Positions 8,480 to 16,387 of a stretch of DNA of 64,000 nt are shown here, one piece after another; within the stretch, counting starts at the first letter, position 1; each line of letters begins with the position of its first letter. The notes below the pieces were generated by a model, which searched no databases, was not told the origin of the DNA, and saw nothing but the letters and a program-made list of their open reading frames with translations. This stretch comes from CAG-411 sp050875145 (GTDB taxonomy: Bacteria > Bacillota > Clostridia > Lachnospirales > Lachnospiraceae), in assembly GCA_050875145.1 (NCBI GenBank), contig JBNMLH010000014.1:33370-97369 (forward strand). Direction: 5' to 3'. Both the position numbers and the translations under genes were made by a program.

Positions 8480-9718
8480 ATGGAACGACTTATTTATCAT
8501 ATTGATGTAAATAATGCATTTTTAAGCTGGGAAGCTTTACAACGATTACAAGACGACCCAACCTCTATTGATATCCGAACAATTCCTTCTGCAATTTGTG
8601 GCGACCCACAAAAGCGTCACGGTATTATTTTAGCAAAATCTCCCCTTGCAAAGCAATACCATATTTCAACAGCAGAAACCATTCAAAGTGCTTTAAAAAA
8701 ATGTCCGCAACTTCAATTATTTCCTTCCAGATATCATGTATATCAGCAATATTCTAATAATTTTCACAAATTGCTGACACAATATACCGATTGCATTGAA
8801 CCATTTTCCATTGATGAAGCATTTTTAGATATGACAAGTTCTTACCATCTGTTTGGAGACAAAATCTCTACCGCTCAGTTAATTCAGACTACCATTTATA
8901 ATACCTTTGGCTTTACAGTAAATATTGGTATTTCCACTAACAAAGTATTAGCCAAAATGGCTTCTGATTTTGAAAAGCCTTTCAAAATTCATACCTTATT
9001 TCCTGATGAAATCGCAGAAAAATTGTGGCCGCTCCCAATAGAACGTCTGCTTTTTGCTGGAAAATCTACTTGTCAAAAATTGAAACTATTAGGTATTCAC
9101 ACGATTGGTGACTTAGCAAATACAGAACCATCCTACTTAATCCCACATCTAGGAAAAAACGGGATGCAACTATATCAATATGCAAACGGAATCGACAACA
9201 CACCTGTTTGTCCAGAACGCCCAGATGCCAAAGGATACAGCAATAGCATTACCATAGATCATGATGTTACCGAGCAGATAGAGGCAAAACAAATTTTACT
9301 ATCCTTGTGCGAAACAATTGGATTTAGACTAAGAAAGGACGAGAAATCTGCCACTTGTCTTTCCGTACAAATAAAAGATTGCTTTTTCAAAACCAAAAGT
9401 AAACAATGTACCCTACCAGAAGCAACCAATCACTCTCAAAAATTATATGAACTAACCTGTACTTTATTTGATGCATTATGGGACCATCATACACCCATTC
9501 GTTTATTAAGCGTTCATGCAACAAAACTTTCTGACACTTCTTATGAGCAATTGAGCCTGTTTGACACAGCACATGCACATAATAATAGTAATCTAGATCA
9601 CGCTCTTGATGAAATTCGTAATAAATTTGGTTCAGATTCCATCATGCGAGCTAGTTTTCTAAATACGAACTATGACCCTATCGTCAAACGCCATGCCAAT
9701 AAAGACAAGAAAAAATAA
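8480..9718 (+). CDS. dinB: Y-family DNA polymerase (DNA polymerase IV-like)
   Basis: A 412-residue translesion polymerase. The catalytic palm has HIDVNNAFLSWEA at the N-terminus and SIDEAFLDM near residue 113; the helix-hairpin-helix part (KLLGIHTIGDLA) and little-finger domain follow. Near residue 358 is QLSLF, a good beta-clamp binding motif. AGGAGG precedes the ATG by seven bases. It stands alone on the plus strand between two bidirectional regions. A near-consensus LexA box at 8300 suggests SOS control. Its residues after DVN differ from the usual DMDAFFA of Pol IV, so it may be a Firmicute-specific DinB subgroup. Confidence 0.9.
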   Translation: MERLIYHIDVNNAFLSWEALQRLQDDPTSIDIRTIPSAICGDPQKRHGIILAKSPLAKQYHISTAETIQSALKKCPQLQLFPSRYHVYQQYSNNFHKLLTQYTDCIEPFSIDEAFLDMTSSYHLFGDKISTAQLIQTTIYNTFGFTVNIGISTNKVLAKMASDFEKPFKIHTLFPDEIAEKLWPLPIERLLFAGKSTCQKLKLLGIHTIGDLANTEPSYLIPHLGKNGMQLYQYANGIDNTPVCPERPDAKGYSNSITIDHDVTEQIEAKQILLSLCETIGFRLRKDEKSATCLSVQIKDCFFKTKSKQCTLPEATNHSQKLYELTCTLFDALWDHHTPIRLLSVHATKLSDTSYEQLSLFDTAHAHNNSNLDHALDEIRNKFGSDSIMRASFLNTNYDPIVKRHANKDKKK

Positions 9719-9733
9719 AATTTCTTTAAACAT

Positions 9734-9773
9734 AAAAATGCCAGAAGACTATTTTTGTCTCCTGGCATTTTTT
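9734..9773. terminator. Bidirectional terminator between dinB and the GH25 gene
   Basis: AAAAATGCCAGAAGAC (9734-9749) pairs with GTCTCCTGGCATTTTT (9758-9773). A-run and T-run flank the stem on both sides, so it can stop the convergent dinB and lysozyme transcripts. Confidence 0.9.
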
Positions 9774-11642
9774 CTATTTTTTATTTATTTTTCTTGTTAC
9801 TCCATAATTGCCATACCAAGTCTTTCCATCCAACTTCTTGTATGCGCACAAGCGAATATAATAAACTTTTCCTTTTTTTAGTCCTGAAATGGTATAGGAT
9901 TTTTTCGCCTTATTATTTAAAGTTGCTATCATTTTATATCCACTTTTTGGTGAGGTAGATAGGTAAATAATATATCCTTGTGCGCTATTTGTGGTATTCC
10001 ATTTAATAACCGCCTTTGTCGCTGATATGCGAGATACACTCTTTACCTTTACGGTATTAGGCTTTGTTATTGTAGACAAATTCGTACTATTTCCGAATGT
10101 CTTCTTATCGTCCACCGTTTTATACGCAGCAATCCTAAACTGATATTTTGTTCCTGCTTTTAACTTCTTTCCATCTACCTTTGTTACTTCTAGACTTTGC
10201 TTTGAGGCAGAAATGCTTTTTAATGTAACATATTTTTTCTGTGCTGTATTGTAATAATAAATTCGATATCCCGTTACACCGCTTACCTTCTTCCAAGACA
10301 ACTTAATCTTTTCTTTGGTTACTGCCTGATATGTAAAATTTTTAACCTTTCCAACTGAAATAACAGGCGTCGCTGTTGGTGCAGGCGTTTGTGTTACTTT
10401 CACTGTTGCTGTCGGTTTCGGTGTTTGTGTCACTGCAGGTTTTGCCGTTTCCGTTGGCATGATGGTAGCTGTTGGTGTAGGTTCTTTTGTTGGTGTTTCC
10501 GTTGGTGTTGGGATTGGCGTAATACTACTTCCAGTCGTTATTTCTGGAGTCTGTGTGGTCGGTGTCATTGTAATAGTTGGTGTTGCTGGTGCAATTGTAC
10601 TCTTTCCATCATCAACAGATGGACCGCTCGTTGCTGTCGGTGTCTGTGTGATTGCAGGAGAAGTAGTTACTTGTGGTTGATCAACTTTTGAAACTGTAAT
10701 CTTACAGGTATCAAATATCTGATTATCCTCTTTTGAAGTTGCTCGTACTGTCGCTGTTCCCTCTGCCAGTGCTGTCACAACCCCATCCTTCACACTAACA
10801 ACTGTATCTGCATCTGTTGTCCATATAATATTCTTTTCAAATGCATTTTTCGGTAACACCTGTGCATTTAATTGTACACTCTCACCAGCTTTTAATGTAC
10901 AAGTTTTCTCTTCTAATTCTATGTCTGAAACTTCACAGGCAACATCTGTACCAATCAGATAATCCATATCTACATTTCCAGAAATGCCATTTACGCTTCC
11001 CTTCGAGCTATATTGCCACATATGATAACTTTTTGAATAACCACAGTATGTATTATATCGAGCTACCCATCTTGGATAATTATCAAACGCTGCATCCGTC
11101 AAATAATCATTAAACATGGAATAGCTAGAATAAATCCCCACTTCATAACCCGCTTCTTCAATTACGTCAGCAAATGCCTGTGCTATTTTTCCTAATTTAG
11201 CTTTTGTTAAACTTTTCTGGGAACTATCTTCTATATCATAATATACAGGATACTGCAAATCATAATCCTCAATCAAACGAAGTACGTGCTTTGCTTCCCC
11301 TACTGCTTTTGCTTCTGTCGTTGCATAGGAATATAAATACACTCCAAATGGTATTCCTAGTTCTGTACAGGCATCCGCATTTTCCTCCCACATAAGATCA
11401 TCCTGATTTACCAAATCCTGTCCAAAACCACAACGAAGAATCGCATAATCAATTCCAGCTGCTTTTACTTTCGACCAATTGATGGTTCCCTGATGATAAC
11501 TTACATCAATTCCCTTTAATCGTATATCTTCTTTTGTAGCAGCTTGCGCTCCTATCTTTCCCCCTTGCCATAAGCCATTTACGCTAACCATAACAATACT
11601 CATAATCACACATGTTAGCTTCTTCCAATATGCTTTCTTCAT
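9774..11642 (-). CDS. Secreted GH25 lysozyme with Big2 and fibronectin III domains
   Basis: A cell-wall hydrolase of 622 residues. A signal peptide (MKKAYWKKL...GAQA) is followed by a GH25 muramidase domain with catalytic-site segments GIDVSYHQG and YYDIEDSS, then a bacterial Ig-like (Big2) domain (DIELEEKTCTLKAGESVQL...ATSKEDN), a Thr/Pro-rich linker of about 100 residues and two fibronectin type III domains. The start was moved to the ATG at 11642, which has GGGGAGG five bases upstream; the longer frame adds 21 residues without a ribosome site. Likely acts outside the cell on peptidoglycan, using its C-terminal modules to bind the surface. Confidence 0.92.
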   Translation of the reverse strand: MKKAYWKKLTCVIMSIVMVSVNGLWQGGKIGAQAATKEDIRLKGIDVSYHQGTINWSKVKAAGIDYAILRCGFGQDLVNQDDLMWEENADACTELGIPFGVYLYSYATTEAKAVGEAKHVLRLIEDYDLQYPVYYDIEDSSQKSLTKAKLGKIAQAFADVIEEAGYEVGIYSSYSMFNDYLTDAAFDNYPRWVARYNTYCGYSKSYHMWQYSSKGSVNGISGNVDMDYLIGTDVACEVSDIELEEKTCTLKAGESVQLNAQVLPKNAFEKNIIWTTDADTVVSVKDGVVTALAEGTATVRATSKEDNQIFDTCKITVSKVDQPQVTTSPAITQTPTATSGPSVDDGKSTIAPATPTITMTPTTQTPEITTGSSITPIPTPTETPTKEPTPTATIMPTETAKPAVTQTPKPTATVKVTQTPAPTATPVISVGKVKNFTYQAVTKEKIKLSWKKVSGVTGYRIYYYNTAQKKYVTLKSISASKQSLEVTKVDGKKLKAGTKYQFRIAAYKTVDDKKTFGNSTNLSTITKPNTVKVKSVSRISATKAVIKWNTTNSAQGYIIYLSTSPKSGYKMIATLNNKAKKSYTISGLKKGKVYYIRLCAYKKLDGKTWYGNYGVTRKINKK

Positions 11643-11751
11643 AAAAACCTCCCCTATTTTTCTCTTGTCTGCAATCAAACAAAGTAGACAAATAAATTTG
11701 TACATCTTTGCAAATCATTTTTTATGATAGGATAACTGTTCTTATAAGATA

Positions 11752-11783
11752 ACAAAGAGTTGTCACAAAAGTGTGGCAACTCT
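11752..11783 (-). terminator. Probable terminator after fhs
   Basis: GAGTTGTCAC and GTGGCAACTC form a stem with one G-T pair, around 11757-11783. On the minus strand TTTGTTATCTT follows. Confidence 0.6.
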
Positions 11784-11821
11784 CTGCTTCTTACCATATC
11801 TATTTTTATACGACTTTTCTT

Positions 11822-13492
11822 TTAGAATAATCCTGTAATTACTCCATCATCATTTACATCAATACCTTCTGCTGCTGGTTTCTTTGGCAATCCAGGCATT
11901 GTCATAACAGTTCCTGTAATTGCAACTACAAATCCTGCACCTGCATTCACATATACCTCACGGATGTTAATGCTGAAGTCTTGTGGTCTTCCAAGTTTCT
12001 TTGGATCATCTGATAAAGAATACTGATTTTTCGCCATACATATTGGAAGATCACCATACCCCAATTCTTCCAAACGCTGAATTGCTTTTGTTGCAGCTAC
12101 ATCATAAGTCACACCTGATGCACCATAGATTTCTTTTGCAATGGTTTCAATCTTATCTTTAATCGCAAGCTTTGTATCGTAAAGTGGTTTGAAATGACTT
12201 TCCTTTTTCTCGATTGTCTCAACAACCTTTTCTGCTAAAGCGATACCGCCTTCTCCACCTTTTTCCCATACTTGCGCCAAAGCAAATTCGCAACCTCTTG
12301 CTTCGCAAAATTCTTTTACGAAATCAAGTTCAGCCTGTGTATCTGTAATAAATTGATTTAATGTTACAACGCAAGGCACACCAAACTTTTGTACATTTTC
12401 GATGTGTTTTTCTAAGTTTGCAATACCTTTCTTTAAGGCATCTAAATTTTCCTTATTTAACTCGTCCTTAGCTACTCCACCATTGTATTTTAATGCACGA
12501 ACCGTAGCAACTAATACTACTGCACTTGGATTTAAGTCTGCCATACGACACTTGATGTCAAAGAATTTTTCTGCTCCTAAATCTGCTCCAAATCCTGCTT
12601 CTGTCACAACATAATCTGCTAATTTCAATGCAGTCTTTGTTGCACGAACACTATTACATCCATGTGCTATATTAGCAAATGGTCCACCATGCACAAGGGC
12701 AGGTGTATTTTCTAATGTCTGAATTACGTTTGGTTTGATTGCATCCTTTAATAATGCTGCCATCGCACCAACTGCATTTAACTGTTTTGCAGTAACAGGC
12801 TCTCCATCGTATGTATATGCAACGATAATTCTGCCTAAACGCTCCTTCAAATCTTTCATATCATTAGCAAGACAAAGAATTGCCATAATCTCAGATGCAA
12901 CTGTAATGATAAAATGGTCTTCACGTACCACTCCATCTACCTTTCTTCCAAGACCGACTACAATATTTCTCAATACACGATCATTCATATCGACGCAACG
13001 TTTCCATACAACCTGATTAGGGTCAATATGTAACAAATTGCCCTGCTGCAAATGGTTGTCCAACATAGCAGCTAACAAATTGTTTGCTGAAGTGATTGCA
13101 TGAAAATCACCAGTAAAATGAAGATTTAAGTCTTCCATCGGAACAACCTGCGAATTTCCACCACCTGCTGCTCCTCCTTTAATACCAAAACATGGTCCCA
13201 AAGAAGGCTCACGAAGAGCAATTACAGCTTTCTTATTTAACTTGTCAAATGCCTGTCCTAAACCTACTGTGATTGTAGTCTTTCCTTCTCCTGCTGGTGT
13301 AGGATTAATCGCTGTAACTAAGATTAACTTTCCATCTTCCTTATCTTTTACCTGTTCCCACAGCTCATCTGTAAGCTTTGCTTTATACTTTCCATATAAT
13401 TCCAAATCATCCATTGTAATAGAAAGTTTCTTTGTTACTTCTTGAATTGGGAGCATTTTTGCTTCCTGTGCAATTTCAATATCACTCTTCAA
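11822..13492 (-). CDS. fhs: Formate-tetrahydrofolate ligase
   Basis: A 556-residue enzyme that makes 10-formyl-THF from formate, THF and ATP, feeding purine and one-carbon metabolism and, in acetogens, the methyl branch of the Wood-Ljungdahl pathway. The P-loop region TPAGEGKTTITVGLGQA, the REPSLGPCFGIKGGAAGGG block and the C-terminal MTMPGLPKKPAAEGID are characteristic. The length matches the family. The start codon is TTG at 13492 with GGAGG eight bases upstream. No other one-carbon gene is adjacent, so this copy does not by itself show acetogenesis. It has its own strong promoter. Confidence 0.97.
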   Translation of the reverse strand: MKSDIEIAQEAKMLPIQEVTKKLSITMDDLELYGKYKAKLTDELWEQVKDKEDGKLILVTAINPTPAGEGKTTITVGLGQAFDKLNKKAVIALREPSLGPCFGIKGGAAGGGNSQVVPMEDLNLHFTGDFHAITSANNLLAAMLDNHLQQGNLLHIDPNQVVWKRCVDMNDRVLRNIVVGLGRKVDGVVREDHFIITVASEIMAILCLANDMKDLKERLGRIIVAYTYDGEPVTAKQLNAVGAMAALLKDAIKPNVIQTLENTPALVHGGPFANIAHGCNSVRATKTALKLADYVVTEAGFGADLGAEKFFDIKCRMADLNPSAVVLVATVRALKYNGGVAKDELNKENLDALKKGIANLEKHIENVQKFGVPCVVTLNQFITDTQAELDFVKEFCEARGCEFALAQVWEKGGEGGIALAEKVVETIEKKESHFKPLYDTKLAIKDKIETIAKEIYGASGVTYDVAATKAIQRLEELGYGDLPICMAKNQYSLSDDPKKLGRPQDFSINIREVYVNAGAGFVVAITGTVMTMPGLPKKPAAEGIDVNDDGVITGLF

Positions 13493-13530
13493 ACCAATTA
13501 CCTCCGAACTTTTTTATTTGCATAGTTTTC

Positions 13531-13559
13531 ATTATAACAGACCCTATAAGCACTGTCAA
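13531..13559 (-). promoter_or_regulatory. Sigma-A promoter of fhs
   Basis: TTGACA (13554-13559), 17-base spacer and TATAAT (13531-13536), both consensus, on the minus strand. It lies just after the protease gene stop. Confidence 0.9.
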
Positions 13560-13564
13560 AAAAA

Positions 13565-14209
13565 TTACACCCAATAGACCCAAATATTTTTAATCTGTGA
13601 CTGCATTTCTGCAAAAGTCCATATACGTGCGCTGTTTTTTTTGCTATTGGGGTCCCTCACTTTAAATCCCTTGTCTGTATAATCGCTGAGTACAATAAAA
13701 TGGCCTGTCTTTGTAAAATATCCAGGTCCCATACTGCAAATAATAACTCCGCCTTTTTTTAATTCTTCCTTCATTTGTGTCTCATTTTTTTGAATCTGTT
13801 TTACCTTCAAACCTAATTTTTTTGCACCCTCACTCATAAGAGTCCATGCCGTTTTCCCACCCACTATATAATGATTCTTTGTACTAAAATCTGCCATCCA
13901 AGCTGGTGTCTTTTTCTCATCCTTTTTCAAATATACAGTTACCATAGACAAGCAAGTTGGTCCACAGCCAGAATCTTTCATATTCCCATTTGCATATTTT
14001 TTATCCTTCCATTGTTCATCCCATTGAAAATACAGGGGTACTTCCTTCATGGCAACGGTGTCTTTCTCAATCTGAACTGTCCCAGTAACTTTTTTTAACA
14101 CTTCCGGTGGTGCATCACCAGAAACATATACTAACAGTACCATAAACAAGATACAAAAAAATACAAGAATACTTACTGTATATGACTTACCATCTTGTTT
14201 TGCTTTCAT
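13565..14209 (-). CDS. Membrane-anchored C39-like cysteine peptidase
   Basis: 214 residues: a short cytoplasmic N-terminus, one transmembrane helix (about 11-29, VSILVFFCILFMVLLVYV) and an extracellular papain-like domain of the peptidase C39-like family. The catalytic Cys is in SGCGPTCLSM, the His in TGHFIVLSDY and the third residue in RDPNSKK. Proteins of this type may process exported peptides or act on the cell wall; no ABC partner is attached. GGAGG precedes the ATG. It lies downstream of the DUF6472/ATP-grasp genes, separated by about 160 bases. Confidence 0.85.
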   Translation of the reverse strand: MKAKQDGKSYTVSILVFFCILFMVLLVYVSGDAPPEVLKKVTGTVQIEKDTVAMKEVPLYFQWDEQWKDKKYANGNMKDSGCGPTCLSMVTVYLKKDEKKTPAWMADFSTKNHYIVGGKTAWTLMSEGAKKLGLKVKQIQKNETQMKEELKKGGVIICSMGPGYFTKTGHFIVLSDYTDKGFKVRDPNSKKNSARIWTFAEMQSQIKNIWVYWV

Positions 14210-14238
14210 GGAATCTTTCCTCCATCTTTTGTATTTTT

Positions 14239-14335
14239 TAGATATTTGCGAAACTCTATTTCATTCTCACTTTTTGTGCAAAATTCATATATCCTCGCAA
14301 GGAACTCCTTCACTCCTGAATTTCACACCTGTCTA
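14239..14335. repeat. Degenerate half of a dispersed inverted-repeat element
   Basis: The segment TTTGCGAAACTCTATTT...TTTTGTGCAAAATTCATAT at about 14245-14296 resembles both arms of the 170-bp inverted repeat at 25841-26011. A weak inverted partner, TGAATTTCACAC, follows near 14317-14328. It fills most of the 160-base gap between the DUF6472 gene and the protease gene. Confidence 0.5.
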
Positions 14336-14371
14336 TTGCAATTTTAATTTATCATATGACAACAATCCGAC

Positions 14372-14554
14372 TTACATCTGTTTTCGTACAATCTTATATT
14401 CGTCACCCAGTCTAAAATAAGGACAATTATCAAAGGTATTTGTCAAAAATCGCCCCATCTCATCCTGATCTAAGTCCATATCACATATGTAACATTCATA
14501 TTCTTCATCATAAATAAAATTCATACACACATCACAATTCGATTGTCCAGTCAT
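14372..14554 (-). CDS. DUF6472-like Cys-rich small protein
   Basis: A 60-residue acidic protein with CDVC near the N-terminus, CYIC in the middle and a further Cys in DNCPYFRLG, ending DEYKIVRKQM. The spaced CxxC pairs suggest a small zinc-binding fold. I recognise it as DUF6472, a conserved Clostridia family without known role. The chosen ATG at 14554 has AAGGGAAGG seven bases upstream; a GTG frame from 14578 would add eight residues. It is the last gene of the run ftsK - ATP-grasp - ATP-grasp - DUF6472. Confidence 0.75.
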   Translation of the reverse strand: MTGQSNCDVCMNFIYDEEYECYICDMDLDQDEMGRFLTNTFDNCPYFRLGDEYKIVRKQM

Positions 14555-14579
14555 GTGACTACCTTCCCTTCTTTTCACT

Positions 14580-15434
14580 TCATTTTATTTGTTCTAATAT
14601 AAATTGCAGATATTTTTCCACCAGATTGATAGAGGTAAGTTGATACAGCATTCTGGCACCAACTACATCCTCAATTTCATTAAATAAAAGTTTCCCCTTT
14701 TCATCAATCAAAAAGTCAATGCCTACCAAACCAAAAGAAAACTGCTCCATTATTTTTTTCACTAATAAACGATTTTCTTCTGATAGGGTATATAATGACA
14801 CCTCTCCACCAAGTGAATAATTCGACTTAAATCCCTCTTTTGCTGTTCGGCATACGGCTGCCAGTATTGTATCCCCCAGTACATACACTCTGACATCTCT
14901 TCCGCCCTCTATCAATGGCTGTACCACCACATCTGCATTCTTTATGCCATGAAAAATCTGCTCTTTATCCTGCTCTCTTTTTAAAAATACCTGCGTACCT
15001 CCATGTCCTGCCACAGCCTTAATAATACTGTTTTCATCAATGTTGTTCCAATCTGCTTCCAATTGCTCAGCAGTTAAAAATACGGCATCTGCCATAGGAA
15101 TCCCTTTACCAGCCAAAAATGCATATGTCTTTGCCTTATTATTTGCAATTTCTGCTACCTTTGCCTGATTAAATAAAGGTACTCCTGTCTGTTCTAACAT
15201 AAAAGATATATCTGGATTTATTGTTCTGCATATAGTAAAATTCGGAAATGCTATTTGCTGTCCCTTATAAAAAACAACCATCTTTTGCTTTTGTATTCCA
15301 AACGATAGAAATTCTGCATACAACAATTTTATTTGAATTCCCAGTTTTTCTCCTTCTTCTACATGCATGGAAATATAGGATGCATTTCGTTCTGCTCCTT
15401 CCTGGTCATAAATTAGCCAGCCTGTCTTTTCCAT
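14580..15434 (-). CDS. RimK-like ATP-grasp ligase 1
   Basis: A 284-residue ATP-grasp enzyme. Family features are NNKAKTYAFLAGKGIPMADA (start of the grasp domain), IIKAVAGHGGTQVFL, VVQPLIEGGRDVRVYVLGD and the metal-binding end IDFLIDEKGKLLFNEIEDVVG. Such enzymes join a carboxylate, through an acyl phosphate, to an amine; RimK adds glutamates. The N-terminal domain is unlike RimK of E. coli, so the substrate is unknown. The ATG at 15434 has GAGGTG at good spacing and is preferred over one 21 bases upstream. Lies 41 bases after a second ATP-grasp gene. Confidence 0.82.
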   Translation of the reverse strand: MEKTGWLIYDQEGAERNASYISMHVEEGEKLGIQIKLLYAEFLSFGIQKQKMVVFYKGQQIAFPNFTICRTINPDISFMLEQTGVPLFNQAKVAEIANNKAKTYAFLAGKGIPMADAVFLTAEQLEADWNNIDENSIIKAVAGHGGTQVFLKREQDKEQIFHGIKNADVVVQPLIEGGRDVRVYVLGDTILAAVCRTAKEGFKSNYSLGGEVSLYTLSEENRLLVKKIMEQFSFGLVGIDFLIDEKGKLLFNEIEDVVGARMLYQLTSINLVEKYLQFILEQIK

Positions 15435-15475
15435 ACTAAAACACCTCGCATTCATTCTTCACTTATAAAACGCTC

Positions 15476-16375
15476 CTAGTTTTCCTTTTTGCTTTCATGT
15501 AATGTAACAATTCGTTCCATAATATAGTCTGCAGTATTCACGCCTGTACAGTCATATATATTTTTAAAATGTGCGTTTGAGTTTACCTCACATACAAGGT
15601 ATTTCCCCGCTTTATCAAACAACAAATCAACTCCGGCAAATTCTACTTTCAAAATTTTACAGCACTGCACCGCAATGTTTTGTTCTTCTTTTGACGGAAC
15701 ATAAGGCCGCATACTACCTCCATTTGTAATATTGGCTCGAAAATCTCCCGGCTTTGCTCTTCTTTCCATAGCTGCCACAACCTCGTCTCCTACCACCTGC
15801 AAACGAACATCCCTTCCATCTGCTTCTTCAATAAATCTTTGAAATAAAAATGGTACTCCCTGCAACTGCTTCACTCGTTCTATTACACTTTCAAATGTAT
15901 TGCATAGATACACTTGCTGTCCAAAAGAGCCAAAGCACTCTTTTATTACCAAAGGTAGCCCTATTTGTTCAATCACCTGTTCAACAAAGTCCAGATTGGT
16001 ATAACCAATGTTAGCATATGTCATTGGCGCAATAATTGTATCAGGCATTGGAATATGCTCTCCTGATAGGTACATATGTGTCAACGCCTTATTATCACAG
16101 GCTTCAATGCCAAATGATGAATTATATACTAAAAACCCCAGTTCTTCCAACGTCTTTGCCAACATTACGTCTTTATCCCAAAACAAAATAAAATCCACCG
16201 TAGAGGCCTGCCCTAACAGGGCAAGCCGATTATGAATACAACTAGAAAGTAACTCTGCATTTGTCTTTATTTCAAGTTCAATTGCATGTTTTTTTCCAGC
16301 CTCACATAACCACTGGTGGATTTCATCAAATTTCTTTTGTTTTAAAAAGGCGTTTACTACAAGCCATGCCTTCAT
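15476..16375 (-). CDS. RimK-like ATP-grasp ligase 2
   Basis: 299 residues, paralogous in layout to the next gene in the run. Visible are DNKALTHMYLSGEHIPMPDTI, LVIKECFGSFGQQVYL, FLFQRFIEEADGRDVRLQVV and the C-terminal GVDLLFDKAGKYLVCEVNSN with the metal-binding Glu and Asn. This last motif is closer to classic RimK/LysX-type ligases than in the neighbour. The start has AAGGAGG in good position; the gene begins six bases after... the ftsK stop region, sharing its ribosome site with the ftsK TAA. Substrate unknown; a two-step ligation with its neighbour is an inference. Confidence 0.82.
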   Translation of the reverse strand: MKAWLVVNAFLKQKKFDEIHQWLCEAGKKHAIELEIKTNAELLSSCIHNRLALLGQASTVDFILFWDKDVMLAKTLEELGFLVYNSSFGIEACDNKALTHMYLSGEHIPMPDTIIAPMTYANIGYTNLDFVEQVIEQIGLPLVIKECFGSFGQQVYLCNTFESVIERVKQLQGVPFLFQRFIEEADGRDVRLQVVGDEVVAAMERRAKPGDFRANITNGGSMRPYVPSKEEQNIAVQCCKILKVEFAGVDLLFDKAGKYLVCEVNSNAHFKNIYDCTGVNTADYIMERIVTLHESKKEN

Positions 16376-16387
16376 TTTTCTTCCTCC

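Noticed and set aside
10389..10691. Long plus-strand frame with many Cys/Trp or Val/Gly residues
   Set aside because: It is the antisense of the Thr/Pro-rich linker of the GH25 lysozyme; composition bias explains the open frame.
11822..13492. Evidence of acetogenesis from fhs
   Set aside because: fhs is common in non-acetogens for purine synthesis, and no Wood-Ljungdahl genes flank it.
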